The notes below the pieces were generated by a model, which saw only the letters and a program-made list of their open reading frames with translations, was not told the DNA's origin and did not search any database. The position numbers and the translations under genes are program-made. This document shows positions 53,524 to 62,000 of a stretch of DNA of 64,000 bases, piece after piece (the stretch's first letter is position 1; each line of letters begins with the position of its first letter). Where the stretch lies: positions 1 through 64,000 of the forward strand of contig BEIN01000010.1 in NCBI GenBank assembly GCA_002898375.1. Direction: 5' to 3'. The stretch comes from a bacterium HR37. Lineage in GTDB: Bacteria; Desulfobacterota_D; UBA1144; Nemesobacterales; CSP1-2.

Positions 53524-54411
53524 TTAATTTACTTTATCAACACCAAAAACAAAAGCCATCCACTCTCCCTCCTGAAGCTCCCTATCAAGGACAAAACCAG
53601 CCTTCTTAAGACCCTCTACCACCTCTTCCCTCCTAGGATATGGAATACCCGAGACTATGGCTTTTCCCCCCTCCATAAGTCTTGCCCTTAGCTCATGCCT
53701 GATAAGTATTATTACCTCAGCATATATGTTAGCAACCACCAGATCAAATTTCCCCCTTACACTCTCTATGTATCCACAAAAAAACCTTATCTTATCCTGA
53801 ACCAAATTCCTCCGTGCATTCTTTATTGCCTCACATACGGCAACAAAATCAGGGTCCAGGCCAAAGGCCTCCTTGGCCCCAAGCTTTACAGCAGAAATAG
53901 CAAGCACCCCGCTTCCACAACCAACATCAAGCATCCTTTTAATTCCCCTGTCCCTGGCTATATCCTCTATAGCCTGAATACATAACCTGGTGGTTTCGTG
54001 ATGCCCTGTACCAAATGCCATTGACGGATTGATCTCTATAACTATGTCGTCACCTCTGGGTATATACTCCTCCCATGGAGGGACGATAACAATACGACTA
54101 CCAGCCCTTACAGTTTTAAGTTGCTGCTTCCAAACCTCCCAGCTAGAGCTATCTATCTGCTCTACCCCAATACTGCCTACATATACCCCCGATAGAGTGT
54201 CTCTTAAAAAGCCCGTATAGTTTCTTAAACCCTCTACCACAGGCTCTAAATCGGTATCCACTGGAAAATAGGCTGAGATAACCTCCTTTGATTTATCATC
54301 CTCTGCAGTATCTCTGGCAACCCCTACGGTATCGAATCCAAGCAAAAAATCAGAAACAAGTGGGGAAACATTCTCAGATACAACCAGTGTTAGCTTCCAA
54401 CACTTAAACAT
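53524..54411 (-). CDS. prmA: Ribosomal protein L11 methyltransferase
   Basis: 295 residues from the ATG after GGGAG; an ORF start 4 codons earlier is less likely. An N-terminal substrate-recognition domain is followed by the catalytic part: EINPSMAFGTGHHETTRLC, MLDVGCGSGVLAISAVKLGA and DLVVANIYAEVI. Trimethylates L11 in E. coli. Single gene between mtnA and the dksA-like gene. Confidence 0.9.
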   Translation of the reverse strand: MFKCWKLTLVVSENVSPLVSDFLLGFDTVGVARDTAEDDKSKEVISAYFPVDTDLEPVVEGLRNYTGFLRDTLSGVYVGSIGVEQIDSSSWEVWKQQLKTVRAGSRIVIVPPWEEYIPRGDDIVIEINPSMAFGTGHHETTRLCIQAIEDIARDRGIKRMLDVGCGSGVLAISAVKLGAKEAFGLDPDFVAVCEAIKNARRNLVQDKIRFFCGYIESVRGKFDLVVANIYAEVIILIRHELRARLMEGGKAIVSGIPYPRREEVVEGLKKAGFVLDRELQEGEWMAFVFGVDKVN

Positions 54412-54497
54412 ATACGCTCCCAAATACCCAGATTCTTTTAAAACTCTTACCTAATAAATCCATTAATATCAATTCCATAGCCCTCATCCATCTATCA

Positions 54498-54526
54498 TTT
54501 ACACGGTATTTTTTGGATGATATAAT
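54498..54526 (+). promoter_or_regulatory. Promoter of the short DksA-like gene
   Basis: TTTACA, 17-base spacer, TATAAT. Only nine bases separate the -10 from the ATG, implying a leader of 2-3 bases. Confidence 0.65.
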
Positions 54527-54535
54527 TTTTTAATC

Positions 54536-54898
54536 ATGGATCCACAGAAACTCAAGTACTTTAGAGAGATACTCATAGAGAAGATGAACCAGATTCTTGG
54601 CACAGCGGAGAAAACCATGAACCAGTTGAGCCAGGAAGGAACCTCCTTTCCTGATCCTTTGGATCGGGCTTTAACAGAATCCAGCAGAAGCATAGAACTC
54701 AGGACAAGAGACAGGGAAAGGAAGCTCCTTCAGAAAATCATAAAGGCTATGAAGAAGATAGAGGACGGAAGCTATGGCATTTGCGAAGAATGTGGAGAGG
54801 AGATCTCTGAGGAAAGACTCAGGGTAAGACCGGAAGCAACCCTATGTATTAAGTGCAAAGAAGAACAGGAAAAGATTGAAAAGCAGTTTGGGCTTTAA
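54536..54898 (+). CDS. DksA/TraR-type zinc-finger regulator
   Basis: 120 residues: an N-terminal coiled-coil pair with a tip resembling DksA (DPLDRALTESSRSIELRTRDRE), then IEDGSYGICEECGEEISEERL and LCIKC, the C4 zinc finger. Size and order fit DksA, which acts with ppGpp on RNA polymerase. It has no ribosome site and a probable leaderless transcript. The longer relative at 51900-52457 shares the finger. Confidence 0.88.
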   Translation: MDPQKLKYFREILIEKMNQILGTAEKTMNQLSQEGTSFPDPLDRALTESSRSIELRTRDRERKLLQKIIKAMKKIEDGSYGICEECGEEISEERLRVRPEATLCIKCKEEQEKIEKQFGL

Positions 54899-54911
54899 AA
54901 AGACCCGATTC

Positions 54912-55379
54912 TTACTGTTTTACCTCACCAAAAACAAAACCCCTTAGAAAATCTATCTCAGAGTCCTTTACGATCTTCCACTTATTCCCTATCTTTTTAA
55001 GTTCCAGTTTTTCAGGAACAACAAACTTGCTCGTTTTATCCTCCATACGAAGCTCAATCTTTGTTTTCTGAAACACCTGAGCACTTCCATCGTTAACGTG
55101 GATGGATCTATTAAAATGAGTTATCTCTATACTGTCAAAAAGGGAAACGTTTGAAGTAAATTCCTTCTTTGCTTCTTCAATTCCTATAACCTTACCATCC
55201 TTTTCTACCCTGTAATTGGGATCAAGACACGATAGATAGAGCTCAATGTCTTTTGATTCAAATGCACTTTCCCTCTGCATAAGAACCTGCTCTATACCTT
55301 CCCTGTCGGAGTTACCACAGGAAGCAAGAAAAACAGCAGAAAGAAAAAACATTAACCAAAGAAACCTTTTTACTACCAT
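54912..55379 (-). CDS. Lipoprotein with NTF2/SnoaL-like domain
   Basis: 155 residues. Signal and lipobox FFLSAVFLASC. The mature part (REGIEQVLMQRESAFESKD, ELYLSCLDPNYRVEKDG, then KKIGNKWKIVKDSE) has the pattern of NTF2-like domains, common in periplasmic proteins of unknown role. It overlaps the end of bamD by 7 bases, so it may be made and function with the outer-membrane assembly machinery. Confidence 0.7.
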   Translation of the reverse strand: MVVKRFLWLMFFLSAVFLASCGNSDREGIEQVLMQRESAFESKDIELYLSCLDPNYRVEKDGKVIGIEEAKKEFTSNVSLFDSIEITHFNRSIHVNDGSAQVFQKTKIELRMEDKTSKFVVPEKLELKKIGNKWKIVKDSEIDFLRGFVFGEVKQ

Positions 55380-56203
55380 TCCACCAAAGCCTTTTTATCA
55401 CCTTTCTCCCTGTATCCCCTTCCCTCTTTCTTCTCAATCTCAGCAAGGAGTTTAGCCGCTTTATCATGATACTTAGCATGTGGAAACTCTCTAACAACCC
55501 TGTCTAAAGCTTCCTTTGCAAGGTCAAACTGGTTTTCCTCATAGTATACCTTTCCAAGAAGAAAAAGGGCCTCCTCAAGACTCTTTGTGTCACCGTAATT
55601 ATCTACCACCACCCTGAACCTGTTTATAGCAGCCCTGTGGTTTCCCCGCTTTTCATAAAACTTCCCAATGTATATCTCCCTCTTTGCAAGCTCACTTCGG
55701 CACCTCTTTATTCTCTCTCTGGCTTCTGAAATCAGAGGAGAATCAGGATACCTTTCAACAAACACTTCAAACCACTTAAGGGCCTCTCTCGTGTAGGTTG
55801 GATCTCTATCGTAGCTTCGCCTCTGCTTGTAGTAAGAAACGGCAAGACGGTAGATTGCATAAGGAATCTCACTGTGGCCTGGATGGTTCTTTACAAACCT
55901 CTCGTACTCTATAGCAGCCTGCTCATACTCACCCTTCTTAAAATAGGCATCTGCTGTACGCAACTCGGCAAGAACAGCATAGGAACTGTAGGTGTACCTA
56001 AGCTGAATATCCTTTAAAAGCTTAAATACCTTATCGTAGTTAGTACCTGTAAGAATCCAGGGAAACCCACCTTTTTTATTAAGTTCTCTTAAAGCCTCCT
56101 CATACATAGCCTCAGCACTCTCGTAGTTGTAAACCCTTTTCCCACCACAGCTAAAAAAGAGAGGAATCAGAACAAGAATAAGTATAAACAGGTGCCTTAA
56201 CAT
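55373..56203 (-). CDS. bamD: Outer-membrane assembly lipoprotein BamD
   Basis: 276 residues from the ATG placed 7 bases after a TAATAT -10; upstream in-frame starts lie inside the promoter. Lipobox VLIPLFFSC. Five TPR-type repeats follow (KLLKDIQLRYTYSSYAV, EYERFVKNHPGHSEIPYA, WFEVFVERYPDSPLISEA, RFRVVVDNYGDTKS, ALDRVVREFPHAKYHD). BamD helps BamA insert beta-barrels. Size agrees with YfiO (about 245) plus a short tail. Confidence 0.88.
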   Translation of the reverse strand: MLRHLFILILVLIPLFFSCGGKRVYNYESAEAMYEEALRELNKKGGFPWILTGTNYDKVFKLLKDIQLRYTYSSYAVLAELRTADAYFKKGEYEQAAIEYERFVKNHPGHSEIPYAIYRLAVSYYKQRRSYDRDPTYTREALKWFEVFVERYPDSPLISEARERIKRCRSELAKREIYIGKFYEKRGNHRAAINRFRVVVDNYGDTKSLEEALFLLGKVYYEENQFDLAKEALDRVVREFPHAKYHDKAAKLLAEIEKKEGRGYREKGDKKALVEW

Positions 56204-56210
56204 TGGCATT

Positions 56211-56239
56211 ATATTATTTACATAACTAGAGAGTGTCAA
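56211..56239 (-). promoter_or_regulatory. bamD promoter, leaderless arrangement
   Basis: TTGACA (56239-56234), 17-base spacer, TAATAT (56216-56211). Seven bases to the ATG, so transcription should begin at or next to the start codon. Confidence 0.7.
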
Positions 56240-56249
56240 GAAAGCACCG

Positions 56250-57305
56250 CTAATCTAGTTTTAGAAGTACCTCTCCCCTATCCACATTTATTCCCTTCTT
56301 AATGGACTCATCGTTTTCATAGTCACCACTGGCTATCTTTAACACATAAGGAAGAATCGCATTTGATAGGGCATGGGTTGCAGTTCTTGGGACAAGAGAG
56401 GGAATGTTTGTTACACAGTAGTGAATTACCCCATCCACAACAAAAACAGGAGAATCAAGCGTTGTAGGATGGCTTGTTTCCGAACACCCCCCCTGGTCAA
56501 TTGCCACATCCACAAACACACTTCCAGGTTCCATCCCGGAGACCATATTCCTTGTAATAACCTTTGGAGCTCTAGCACCGGTTACAAGAACAGCCCCAAT
56601 AACAAGGTCCGAGCCCTTAACCTCTCCTTCTACAAACTCAGGATATGATGGAAGGGTTTTTACACTTCCAGAGAATCTTTCGTGAAAAAACTCCAGTTTC
56701 TTTGGGTTCTTATCTATAACAGTGACCTCAGCACCCAAACCAAGAGCTGTAATAACGGCATTATAGCCCACAGTACCTCCACCTATAACGGTAACCTTCC
56801 CCGGTTTTACCCCGGGAGCACCCCCTAGCAGTACACCTTTTCCTCCCTGTGGTTTTTCAAGATAGTGCATTCCAACCTGTACCGATAGTCTTCCCGCAAT
56901 ACGGCTCATGGGAGCAAGAAGCGGAAGAGAACCATCTGGCAGTTCAATGGTCTCAAAGGCTATTGCCCTTACCCCGCTTTTCCTTAGCACCTCCAGTAGC
57001 TCTCTATTTGCTGCAAGGTGAAGATAAGAGAATATGATGTGATTGCTTCTTATGAGAGGGAATTCCTCCGAAATGGGCTCCTTTACCTTGACTATAAGCT
57101 CTGCACCATCAAACAAGCTCTCTTCGCTATCCACAAGCCTTGCACCAGCCTTGGAAAACTCTTCATCCTTTATCCCGCTTCCACTTCCTGCACCCCTTTC
57201 CACAAGAACCTGATGTCCCCTCTCAACCAAAACCCTTACTGCCTGTGGGGTAAGAGAAACCCTGTACTCATGAACTTTTCTTTCCCTTGGAATACCGATA
57301 ATCAT
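56250..57305 (-). CDS. ald: Alanine dehydrogenase
   Basis: 351 residues. MIIGIPRERKVHEYRVSLTP is the family start, with catalytic K in VKVKEP and H in IIFSYLHLAANRELL; Rossmann motif VIGGGTVGYNAVITALGLGA; VDVAIDQGGCSETSHPTT near the end. It interconverts alanine and pyruvate with NAD. About 15-20 residues shorter than typical. Upstream of bamD by 11 bases but bamD has its own promoter. Confidence 0.92.
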   Translation of the reverse strand: MIIGIPRERKVHEYRVSLTPQAVRVLVERGHQVLVERGAGSGSGIKDEEFSKAGARLVDSEESLFDGAELIVKVKEPISEEFPLIRSNHIIFSYLHLAANRELLEVLRKSGVRAIAFETIELPDGSLPLLAPMSRIAGRLSVQVGMHYLEKPQGGKGVLLGGAPGVKPGKVTVIGGGTVGYNAVITALGLGAEVTVIDKNPKKLEFFHERFSGSVKTLPSYPEFVEGEVKGSDLVIGAVLVTGARAPKVITRNMVSGMEPGSVFVDVAIDQGGCSETSHPTTLDSPVFVVDGVIHYCVTNIPSLVPRTATHALSNAILPYVLKIASGDYENDESIKKGINVDRGEVLLKLD

Positions 57306-57351
57306 CGGAAATTAGCTTATCATCACCCACGTAAAGTGGCAAACCCCTATT

Positions 57352-57380
57352 TTAGAAATAACCACTGTGCCAGGTAAAAT
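57352..57380 (+). promoter_or_regulatory. obgE promoter
   Basis: TTAGAA, 17-base spacer, TAAAAT, 14 bases before the ATG. Confidence 0.5.
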
Positions 57381-57394
57381 TAAATAATAGGGAA

Positions 57395-58414
57395 ATGGTT
57401 AGGTTTATAGACGAGGCAAAGATATACGTAAGGTCAGGCCGCGGTGGAAGAGGATGTGTTAGCTTCCGAAGGGAGAAGTTTGTCCCCAGAGGAGGCCCTG
57501 ATGGTGGAGATGGAGGTAACGGGGGAGATGTTATACTCGTAGCCCAAAGAAACGTATCCTCTCTTCTGGATCACAGATACAGACAGCACTATATAGCTCA
57601 GAACGGAGAGCACGGAAAGGGTAAAAACCAGCACGGGAAAAATGCTCCCCCACTTATAGTCCCGGTACCTGTTGGAACGGTTGTAAAGGACTTCTACACA
57701 GGAGAAATTCTTGGAGACATGGTAGAGGAAGGTCAAACCCTTGTTGTAGCCAGAGGAGGACGAGGGGGCAGGGGAAACGCAAGGTTTGCTACCTCCACCA
57801 ATCAGGCTCCAAGATATGCAGAACCTGGGGAGGAAGGAGAAGAACGGACGCTTCTTCTTGAGCTAAAGCTCCTAGCTGATGTGGGAATAGTAGGGTTTCC
57901 AAATGCCGGGAAATCAACCCTTATCTCAAGGATTTCAGCCGCACGTCCAAAGATTGCTGACTACCCCTTCACAACCATAGTTCCTAACCTAGGTGTTGTA
58001 AGATACAATGAGGGAAAAACCTTCGTTGTAGCAGATATCCCCGGTCTGATTAAAGGAGCGCATGAAGGGGCTGGGCTCGGTATAAGGTTCTTAAAACACA
58101 TAGAGAGAACGAGGCTTTTAATCCACCTTCTAGACCTATCCCCTCTTACGGGAAGAAACCCCATAGAGGATTACCACGTTTTAAACGAGGAGCTTATGAG
58201 ATACAACCCAAGCCTTCTCAATGAAAAACTACAGATTATAGTGCCAAACAAGATTGACATAACAGAAGCAAGGGAAAGGCTAAAGGAAGTACAGGAGTAC
58301 TTTGAAAGCAAAAACATAGAGGTATTCCCCATCTCTGCAGCAACCGGAGAGGGAATAAAGGAGCTTATCAGAGAAGTTGGAGTAAGGCTTGAGAAACTCT
58401 CATCTGAAGCTTAA
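57395..58414 (+). CDS. obgE: Obg-family GTPase
   Basis: 339 residues. The glycine-rich OBG fold (GRGGRGCVSFRREKFVPRGG, ARGGRGGRGNARFAT) precedes a GTPase with G1 GFPNAGKSTLI, switch DYPFTTIVPNLGVV, G3 DIPGLI and NKID in G4. There is no long C-terminal OCT domain. ObgE acts in late 50S assembly and stress control. Single gene. Confidence 0.95.
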   Translation: MVRFIDEAKIYVRSGRGGRGCVSFRREKFVPRGGPDGGDGGNGGDVILVAQRNVSSLLDHRYRQHYIAQNGEHGKGKNQHGKNAPPLIVPVPVGTVVKDFYTGEILGDMVEEGQTLVVARGGRGGRGNARFATSTNQAPRYAEPGEEGEERTLLLELKLLADVGIVGFPNAGKSTLISRISAARPKIADYPFTTIVPNLGVVRYNEGKTFVVADIPGLIKGAHEGAGLGIRFLKHIERTRLLIHLLDLSPLTGRNPIEDYHVLNEELMRYNPSLLNEKLQIIVPNKIDITEARERLKEVQEYFESKNIEVFPISAATGEGIKELIREVGVRLEKLSSEA

Positions 58415-58729
58415 TTACGTTGCTTCCATGTTTATTCTATCTGCCGTTCTCTTTGCATCCAAAGCAGCGTAAACAAGTATTACGGTTCCTGCCAGGGTGT
58501 ATCCTGCCACAATAATCAATGTAGCTCTATCAACGGATGCCCCGTTTAAAGACTGAATCAGCCTTTCTAAAGGCCCTATCAAGAGAAGGTTTATAGAAAC
58601 GTTTACAACAGCAATGACAACACCTTTTAAGACCTGACCGTTATATATCTGTCCCAGACCCGGGAAAATCACAGATAGTATCAAGGCCAGTAAGGGGTTT
58701 TTCTTCTTCGAGCCCTGTTTTGCATCCAT
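58415..58729 (-). CDS. Small TM2-like membrane protein
   Basis: 104 residues. A basic N-terminus, then NPLLALILSVIFPGLGQIYNGQ, the turn typical of TM2/DUF5683-type proteins, and a second pair of helices to VYAALDAKRTADR. About three membrane segments. Function unknown. Converges with obgE with no gap. Confidence 0.7.
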   Translation of the reverse strand: MDAKQGSKKKNPLLALILSVIFPGLGQIYNGQVLKGVVIAVVNVSINLLLIGPLERLIQSLNGASVDRATLIIVAGYTLAGTVILVYAALDAKRTADRINMEAT

Positions 58730-58810
58730 ACCAAGAACAGGATTTTATCAGCTTAACACTCCCAATTCAATAGAATTTGTAAAAGCAAAACAAACACGTA
58801 GAATAAAACT

Positions 58811-59215
58811 ATGAAGAAAGCAATAACCCTCACAGTGGATCCAATCATAGTAACGGATGAGGGGAAGGTAGTACTGATTAAAAGGGCATTTGATCCCTAC
58901 AAAGACTGCTGGGCTCTTCCGGGAGGAATGGTAGAATACGGTGAGACAGTTGAAGAAGCCGTCAGGAGGGAGGCAAAGGAAGAGACCGGCCTGGATGTAG
59001 AAATAGAGAGGTTAGTAGGGGTTTACTCTGATCCGGGACGTGACCCAAGAGGACACTTTGTTTCCGTAAGTTTTCTTTGCAGACCGGTTGGAGGGGAATT
59101 TAGAAGGAGCGGGGAAACAAAAGAGGTAAAGGCGTTTTCAAAAGAAGAGCTAAAATCCATTAAGCTTGCATTTGACCACGAAAGGATTCTAAAGGATGCA
59201 GGTTTTATAGAGTAG
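58811..59215 (+). CDS. Nudix hydrolase
   Basis: 134 residues. The Nudix box reads GGMVEYGETVEEAVRREAKEETGL, given here as its core pattern Gx5Ex7REAxEETGL. KRAFDPYKDCWALPGG precedes it. Similar to ADP-ribose/8-oxo-nucleotide pyrophosphatases; the exact nucleotide is not determined. It converges with trpC, 8 bases apart. Confidence 0.88.
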   Translation: MKKAITLTVDPIIVTDEGKVVLIKRAFDPYKDCWALPGGMVEYGETVEEAVRREAKEETGLDVEIERLVGVYSDPGRDPRGHFVSVSFLCRPVGGEFRRSGETKEVKAFSKEELKSIKLAFDHERILKDAGFIE

Positions 59216-59223
59216 TGCCTATT

Positions 59224-60006
59224 CTACCTAAACTCAAGCAACATTTTCCTTAGCATTTCTCCAGGGTCAGAAGCCCTCATAAAGGCTTCCCCGATAAGAA
59301 ACACATAGATTCCCTCATCGATTAACCTTCTTAAATCTCTGGTAGAGCTAATTCCACTCTCAGCCACAACTACCTTTCCCTGAGGAACAAGCTTTGAAAT
59401 CCTTATAGATACATCAAGGCTGACATCAAACGTTTTTAAATTCCTGTTATTTATACCTATTATGTCACCTCCAGCAGCCAAAGCCTTCTCAAGCTCCCAT
59501 TCATCATGTACCTCAACAAGAGCACTCATTCCCAGAGAGCGCACAAGACCCAAAAGCTCCTCCATCTTCTTCCTGTCCAGAATAGCAGCAATTAGTAAGA
59601 CAGCATCCGCTCCGTAAAGCCTTGCCTCATAAACCTGATAAGGGTCTATAATAAAATCCTTTCTCAAAACAGGGATTCCAACACTTTCCTTAACCCTTCG
59701 AAGGTGTACCAGATCCCCTTTAAAGAACTCTCTATCCGTAAGAACAGAAACCGCAGAGGCTCCCGCCCTTTCGTAACCCCGGGCAATCTCTTCAGGACTA
59801 AAGTTGTTTCTGAGAATACCTTTTGATGGGGAAGCCCGCTTTACCTCTGCTATAATCTTTGGTGTTCCGTTTGGTTTTACCGCACCGTAAAAATCAAGGG
59901 GTGAACTCATCCGCTCCAATCTGGAGGAGATAAGCTCTAAAGGGTTTTCTCTCTTTGCCCTCTCAAGCTCAACCACCTTGTGTTTAACTATCTTATCGAG
60001 TATCAT
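59224..60006 (-). CDS. trpC: Indole-3-glycerol phosphate synthase
   Basis: 260 residues. TIM barrel with IIAEVKRASPSKGIL (catalytic Glu and Lys), VLTDREFFKGDL, VLRKDFIIDPYQVYEARLYG, ALVEVHDEWELEKAL and IGINNRNLKTF. It closes the indole ring in tryptophan synthesis. Last gene of the ribBA-ribH-nusB-trpD-trpC run. Confidence 0.95.
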   Translation of the reverse strand: MILDKIVKHKVVELERAKRENPLELISSRLERMSSPLDFYGAVKPNGTPKIIAEVKRASPSKGILRNNFSPEEIARGYERAGASAVSVLTDREFFKGDLVHLRRVKESVGIPVLRKDFIIDPYQVYEARLYGADAVLLIAAILDRKKMEELLGLVRSLGMSALVEVHDEWELEKALAAGGDIIGINNRNLKTFDVSLDVSIRISKLVPQGKVVVAESGISSTRDLRRLIDEGIYVFLIGEAFMRASDPGEMLRKMLLEFR

Positions 60007-60031
60007 TCAGGGTAATTCCTCTAAATAAAGG

Positions 60032-61054
60032 CTAACTACCAAAGCTTCTGCTGAATCTAATTAACTCATTTAGCTTCTCAAGTGCCTTTCCTGAATCTAT
60101 AGAATCTTCTGCCTTTGCAATGGCCTCCTTCATATCGGAAGCCCCCTCACCAATCAAAATAGCTGCTGCTGCATTGAGTACCGCAATATCCCTTTTTGCC
60201 TCTCTTTCTTCTCCTTTCAAAATAGAAACGAGTATACGTGCGTTTTCCCTTACATCTCCTCCTTTGAGCTCATCGAGTTTTCTTCTCTTAAATCCCAGCT
60301 CCAGGGGATCCATCTGATATGTTTTTACCATACCACACTTAAGCTCTGCAACCTGCGTTTTACCGGTTACGGTTATCTCATCGAGACAATCAATCCCGTG
60401 AACAACCATTGCTCTGAGATAACCGAGGTTTCTTAAAACCTTGGCAATTGGCTCCAGAAGAACCTCAGAGTAAACACCCATTAGCTGGTGCTTAACCCCA
60501 GCCGGATTTGTAATAGGACCAAGCAGGTTAAAGATAGTTCTTATCCCTATATCCCTTCTCGATTGGGATACGTTTTTCATTGCAGGATGATAAATAGGGG
60601 CAAAAAGGAAGGTAATACCTATCTCATTTAAGCATCTCTCCGCAGCCTCGGGTGTAAGGTTTATATTAACCCCAAGCTCTTCAAGCACATCAGCACTTCC
60701 AACCTGACTTGATACCGAGCGATTCCCATGCTTTGCAACAGGGATCCCCGCACCTGCCACTATAAACGAAGCTACGGTTGATACATTAAATGTACCCTTT
60801 TGATCCCCACCGGTTCCGCAAAGATCAACCACCACTGGATAAACTGGTTGTATCCTGATTGCCTTATCCCTCATTACCTTGGCAGCACCTGTAATCTCAG
60901 AAATTGACTCTCCCTTCATTCTCAATCCCACAAGAAACGCTGCCATCTGACTCGGAGACGCCACCCCATCCATCATCCTCTCCATAACCTTTGCCATCTC
61001 TTCCTCTTCAAGGTCTATGCGTTCTACAACCTTTGATATGGCTTCCTTAATCAT
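60032..61054 (-). CDS. trpD: Anthranilate phosphoribosyltransferase
   Basis: 340 residues. PRPP-binding DLCGTGGDQKGTFNVST, VAKHGNRSVSSQVGSADVLEELG and FAPIYHPAMKNVSQSRRDIGIRT are TrpD signatures. It joins anthranilate and PRPP. Its start lies one base after nusB; trpC follows after 25 bases. Confidence 0.95.
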   Translation of the reverse strand: MIKEAISKVVERIDLEEEEMAKVMERMMDGVASPSQMAAFLVGLRMKGESISEITGAAKVMRDKAIRIQPVYPVVVDLCGTGGDQKGTFNVSTVASFIVAGAGIPVAKHGNRSVSSQVGSADVLEELGVNINLTPEAAERCLNEIGITFLFAPIYHPAMKNVSQSRRDIGIRTIFNLLGPITNPAGVKHQLMGVYSEVLLEPIAKVLRNLGYLRAMVVHGIDCLDEITVTGKTQVAELKCGMVKTYQMDPLELGFKRRKLDELKGGDVRENARILVSILKGEEREAKRDIAVLNAAAAILIGEGASDMKEAIAKAEDSIDSGKALEKLNELIRFSRSFGS

Positions 61055-61055
61055 A

Positions 61056-61496
61056 TCAGATTTCCCCTTTTTCGAGAGCTATCCGTATCCTATCCAGGAT
61101 ACCGTTTACAAAAGCCCCAGACTCCTCCGTTCCGTATTTCTTTGCAAGCTCCACCGCTTCGTTTATAGTAACAGCAGGGGGTATGTTTCTCAAGTACACC
61201 ATTTCATATGTTGCCATACGCAGTATATTTCTGTCTATTTTTGACATACGAGAGAGCTTCCAGTGTTTGGAGTACCTGGAAATGATGTTATCTATACCTT
61301 CCATGTTTTCGCAGGTTCCGGTTATGAGAACGGTTGCAAATCTTCTTGCCTCATCGTCTGAGGGGATTCCCCTTGTATTCCAGAATAGATCAAAGACCTC
61401 ACTAAAGTTAACATCTTCTGGAGAGGATTCTTTAAGGATCTCATACTGGTACAAGAACTGAAGAGTAAGTTCTCTTGCGCGTCTCCTCTTACCCAT
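61056..61496 (-). CDS. nusB: Transcription antitermination protein NusB
   Basis: 146 residues. RRRARELTLQFLYQYEI at the start and KIDRNILRMATYEMVYL with PPAVTINEAVELAKKYGTE near the end are diagnostic. Binds boxA with S10 in rRNA antitermination. Eight bases after ribH, a common pairing. Confidence 0.93.
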   Translation of the reverse strand: MGKRRRARELTLQFLYQYEILKESSPEDVNFSEVFDLFWNTRGIPSDDEARRFATVLITGTCENMEGIDNIISRYSKHWKLSRMSKIDRNILRMATYEMVYLRNIPPAVTINEAVELAKKYGTEESGAFVNGILDRIRIALEKGEI

Positions 61497-61504
61497 AACA
61501 AAGC

Positions 61505-61981
61505 TTACTTTTTGCGAGGAAGCGCTTTAACGAGGTTAGCCATTTCAATAGCGGAAAAAGCCGCTTCACCGCCTCTGTTTCCTGCCTTTACCCCTGCTCT
61601 CTCAATAGCCTGCTCAAGGGTTTCTGTGGTTATAACCCCGCAGGCAACCGGAATGTCGAACTCCAAACTGATCCAGTTCAGAGCCCTTGTAACTTCGGAG
61701 GCTAAAAAACTAAAATGGGGGGTCTCTCCTCTTATGATTGCTCCTATCGCTATTATAGCATCATATTTCCCTGATTGAGCCGCCTTTTTAACACCGAAGG
61801 GAATTTCAAAAGATCCTGGCACTTTTATAATATCTATATCGGAATCCGAAGCGTTATGTCTTAGCAAAACATCCAGTGCTCCTTCAACCATTCTATCGGT
61901 TATAAGGCTATTAAAACGACTGACCACAATTGCAAACTTAAAACCCGTTGCATCTAGCTTACCTTCATAGATATGGGGCAT
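61505..61981 (-). CDS. ribH: 6,7-dimethyl-8-ribityllumazine synthase
   Basis: 158 residues. VVSRFNSLITDRMVEGALD, VPGSFEIPFGVKKAAQSGKYDAII in segments, GAIIRGETPHFSFLASEV with catalytic His, and RAGVKAGNRGGEAA. Condenses the pyrimidine with the four-carbon unit made by RibBA. Nineteen bases after ribBA. Confidence 0.95.
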   Translation of the reverse strand: MPHIYEGKLDATGFKFAIVVSRFNSLITDRMVEGALDVLLRHNASDSDIDIIKVPGSFEIPFGVKKAAQSGKYDAIIAIGAIIRGETPHFSFLASEVTRALNWISLEFDIPVACGVITTETLEQAIERAGVKAGNRGGEAAFSAIEMANLVKALPRKK

Positions 61982-62000
61982 CTCTCCTCCTTAGAATCGT

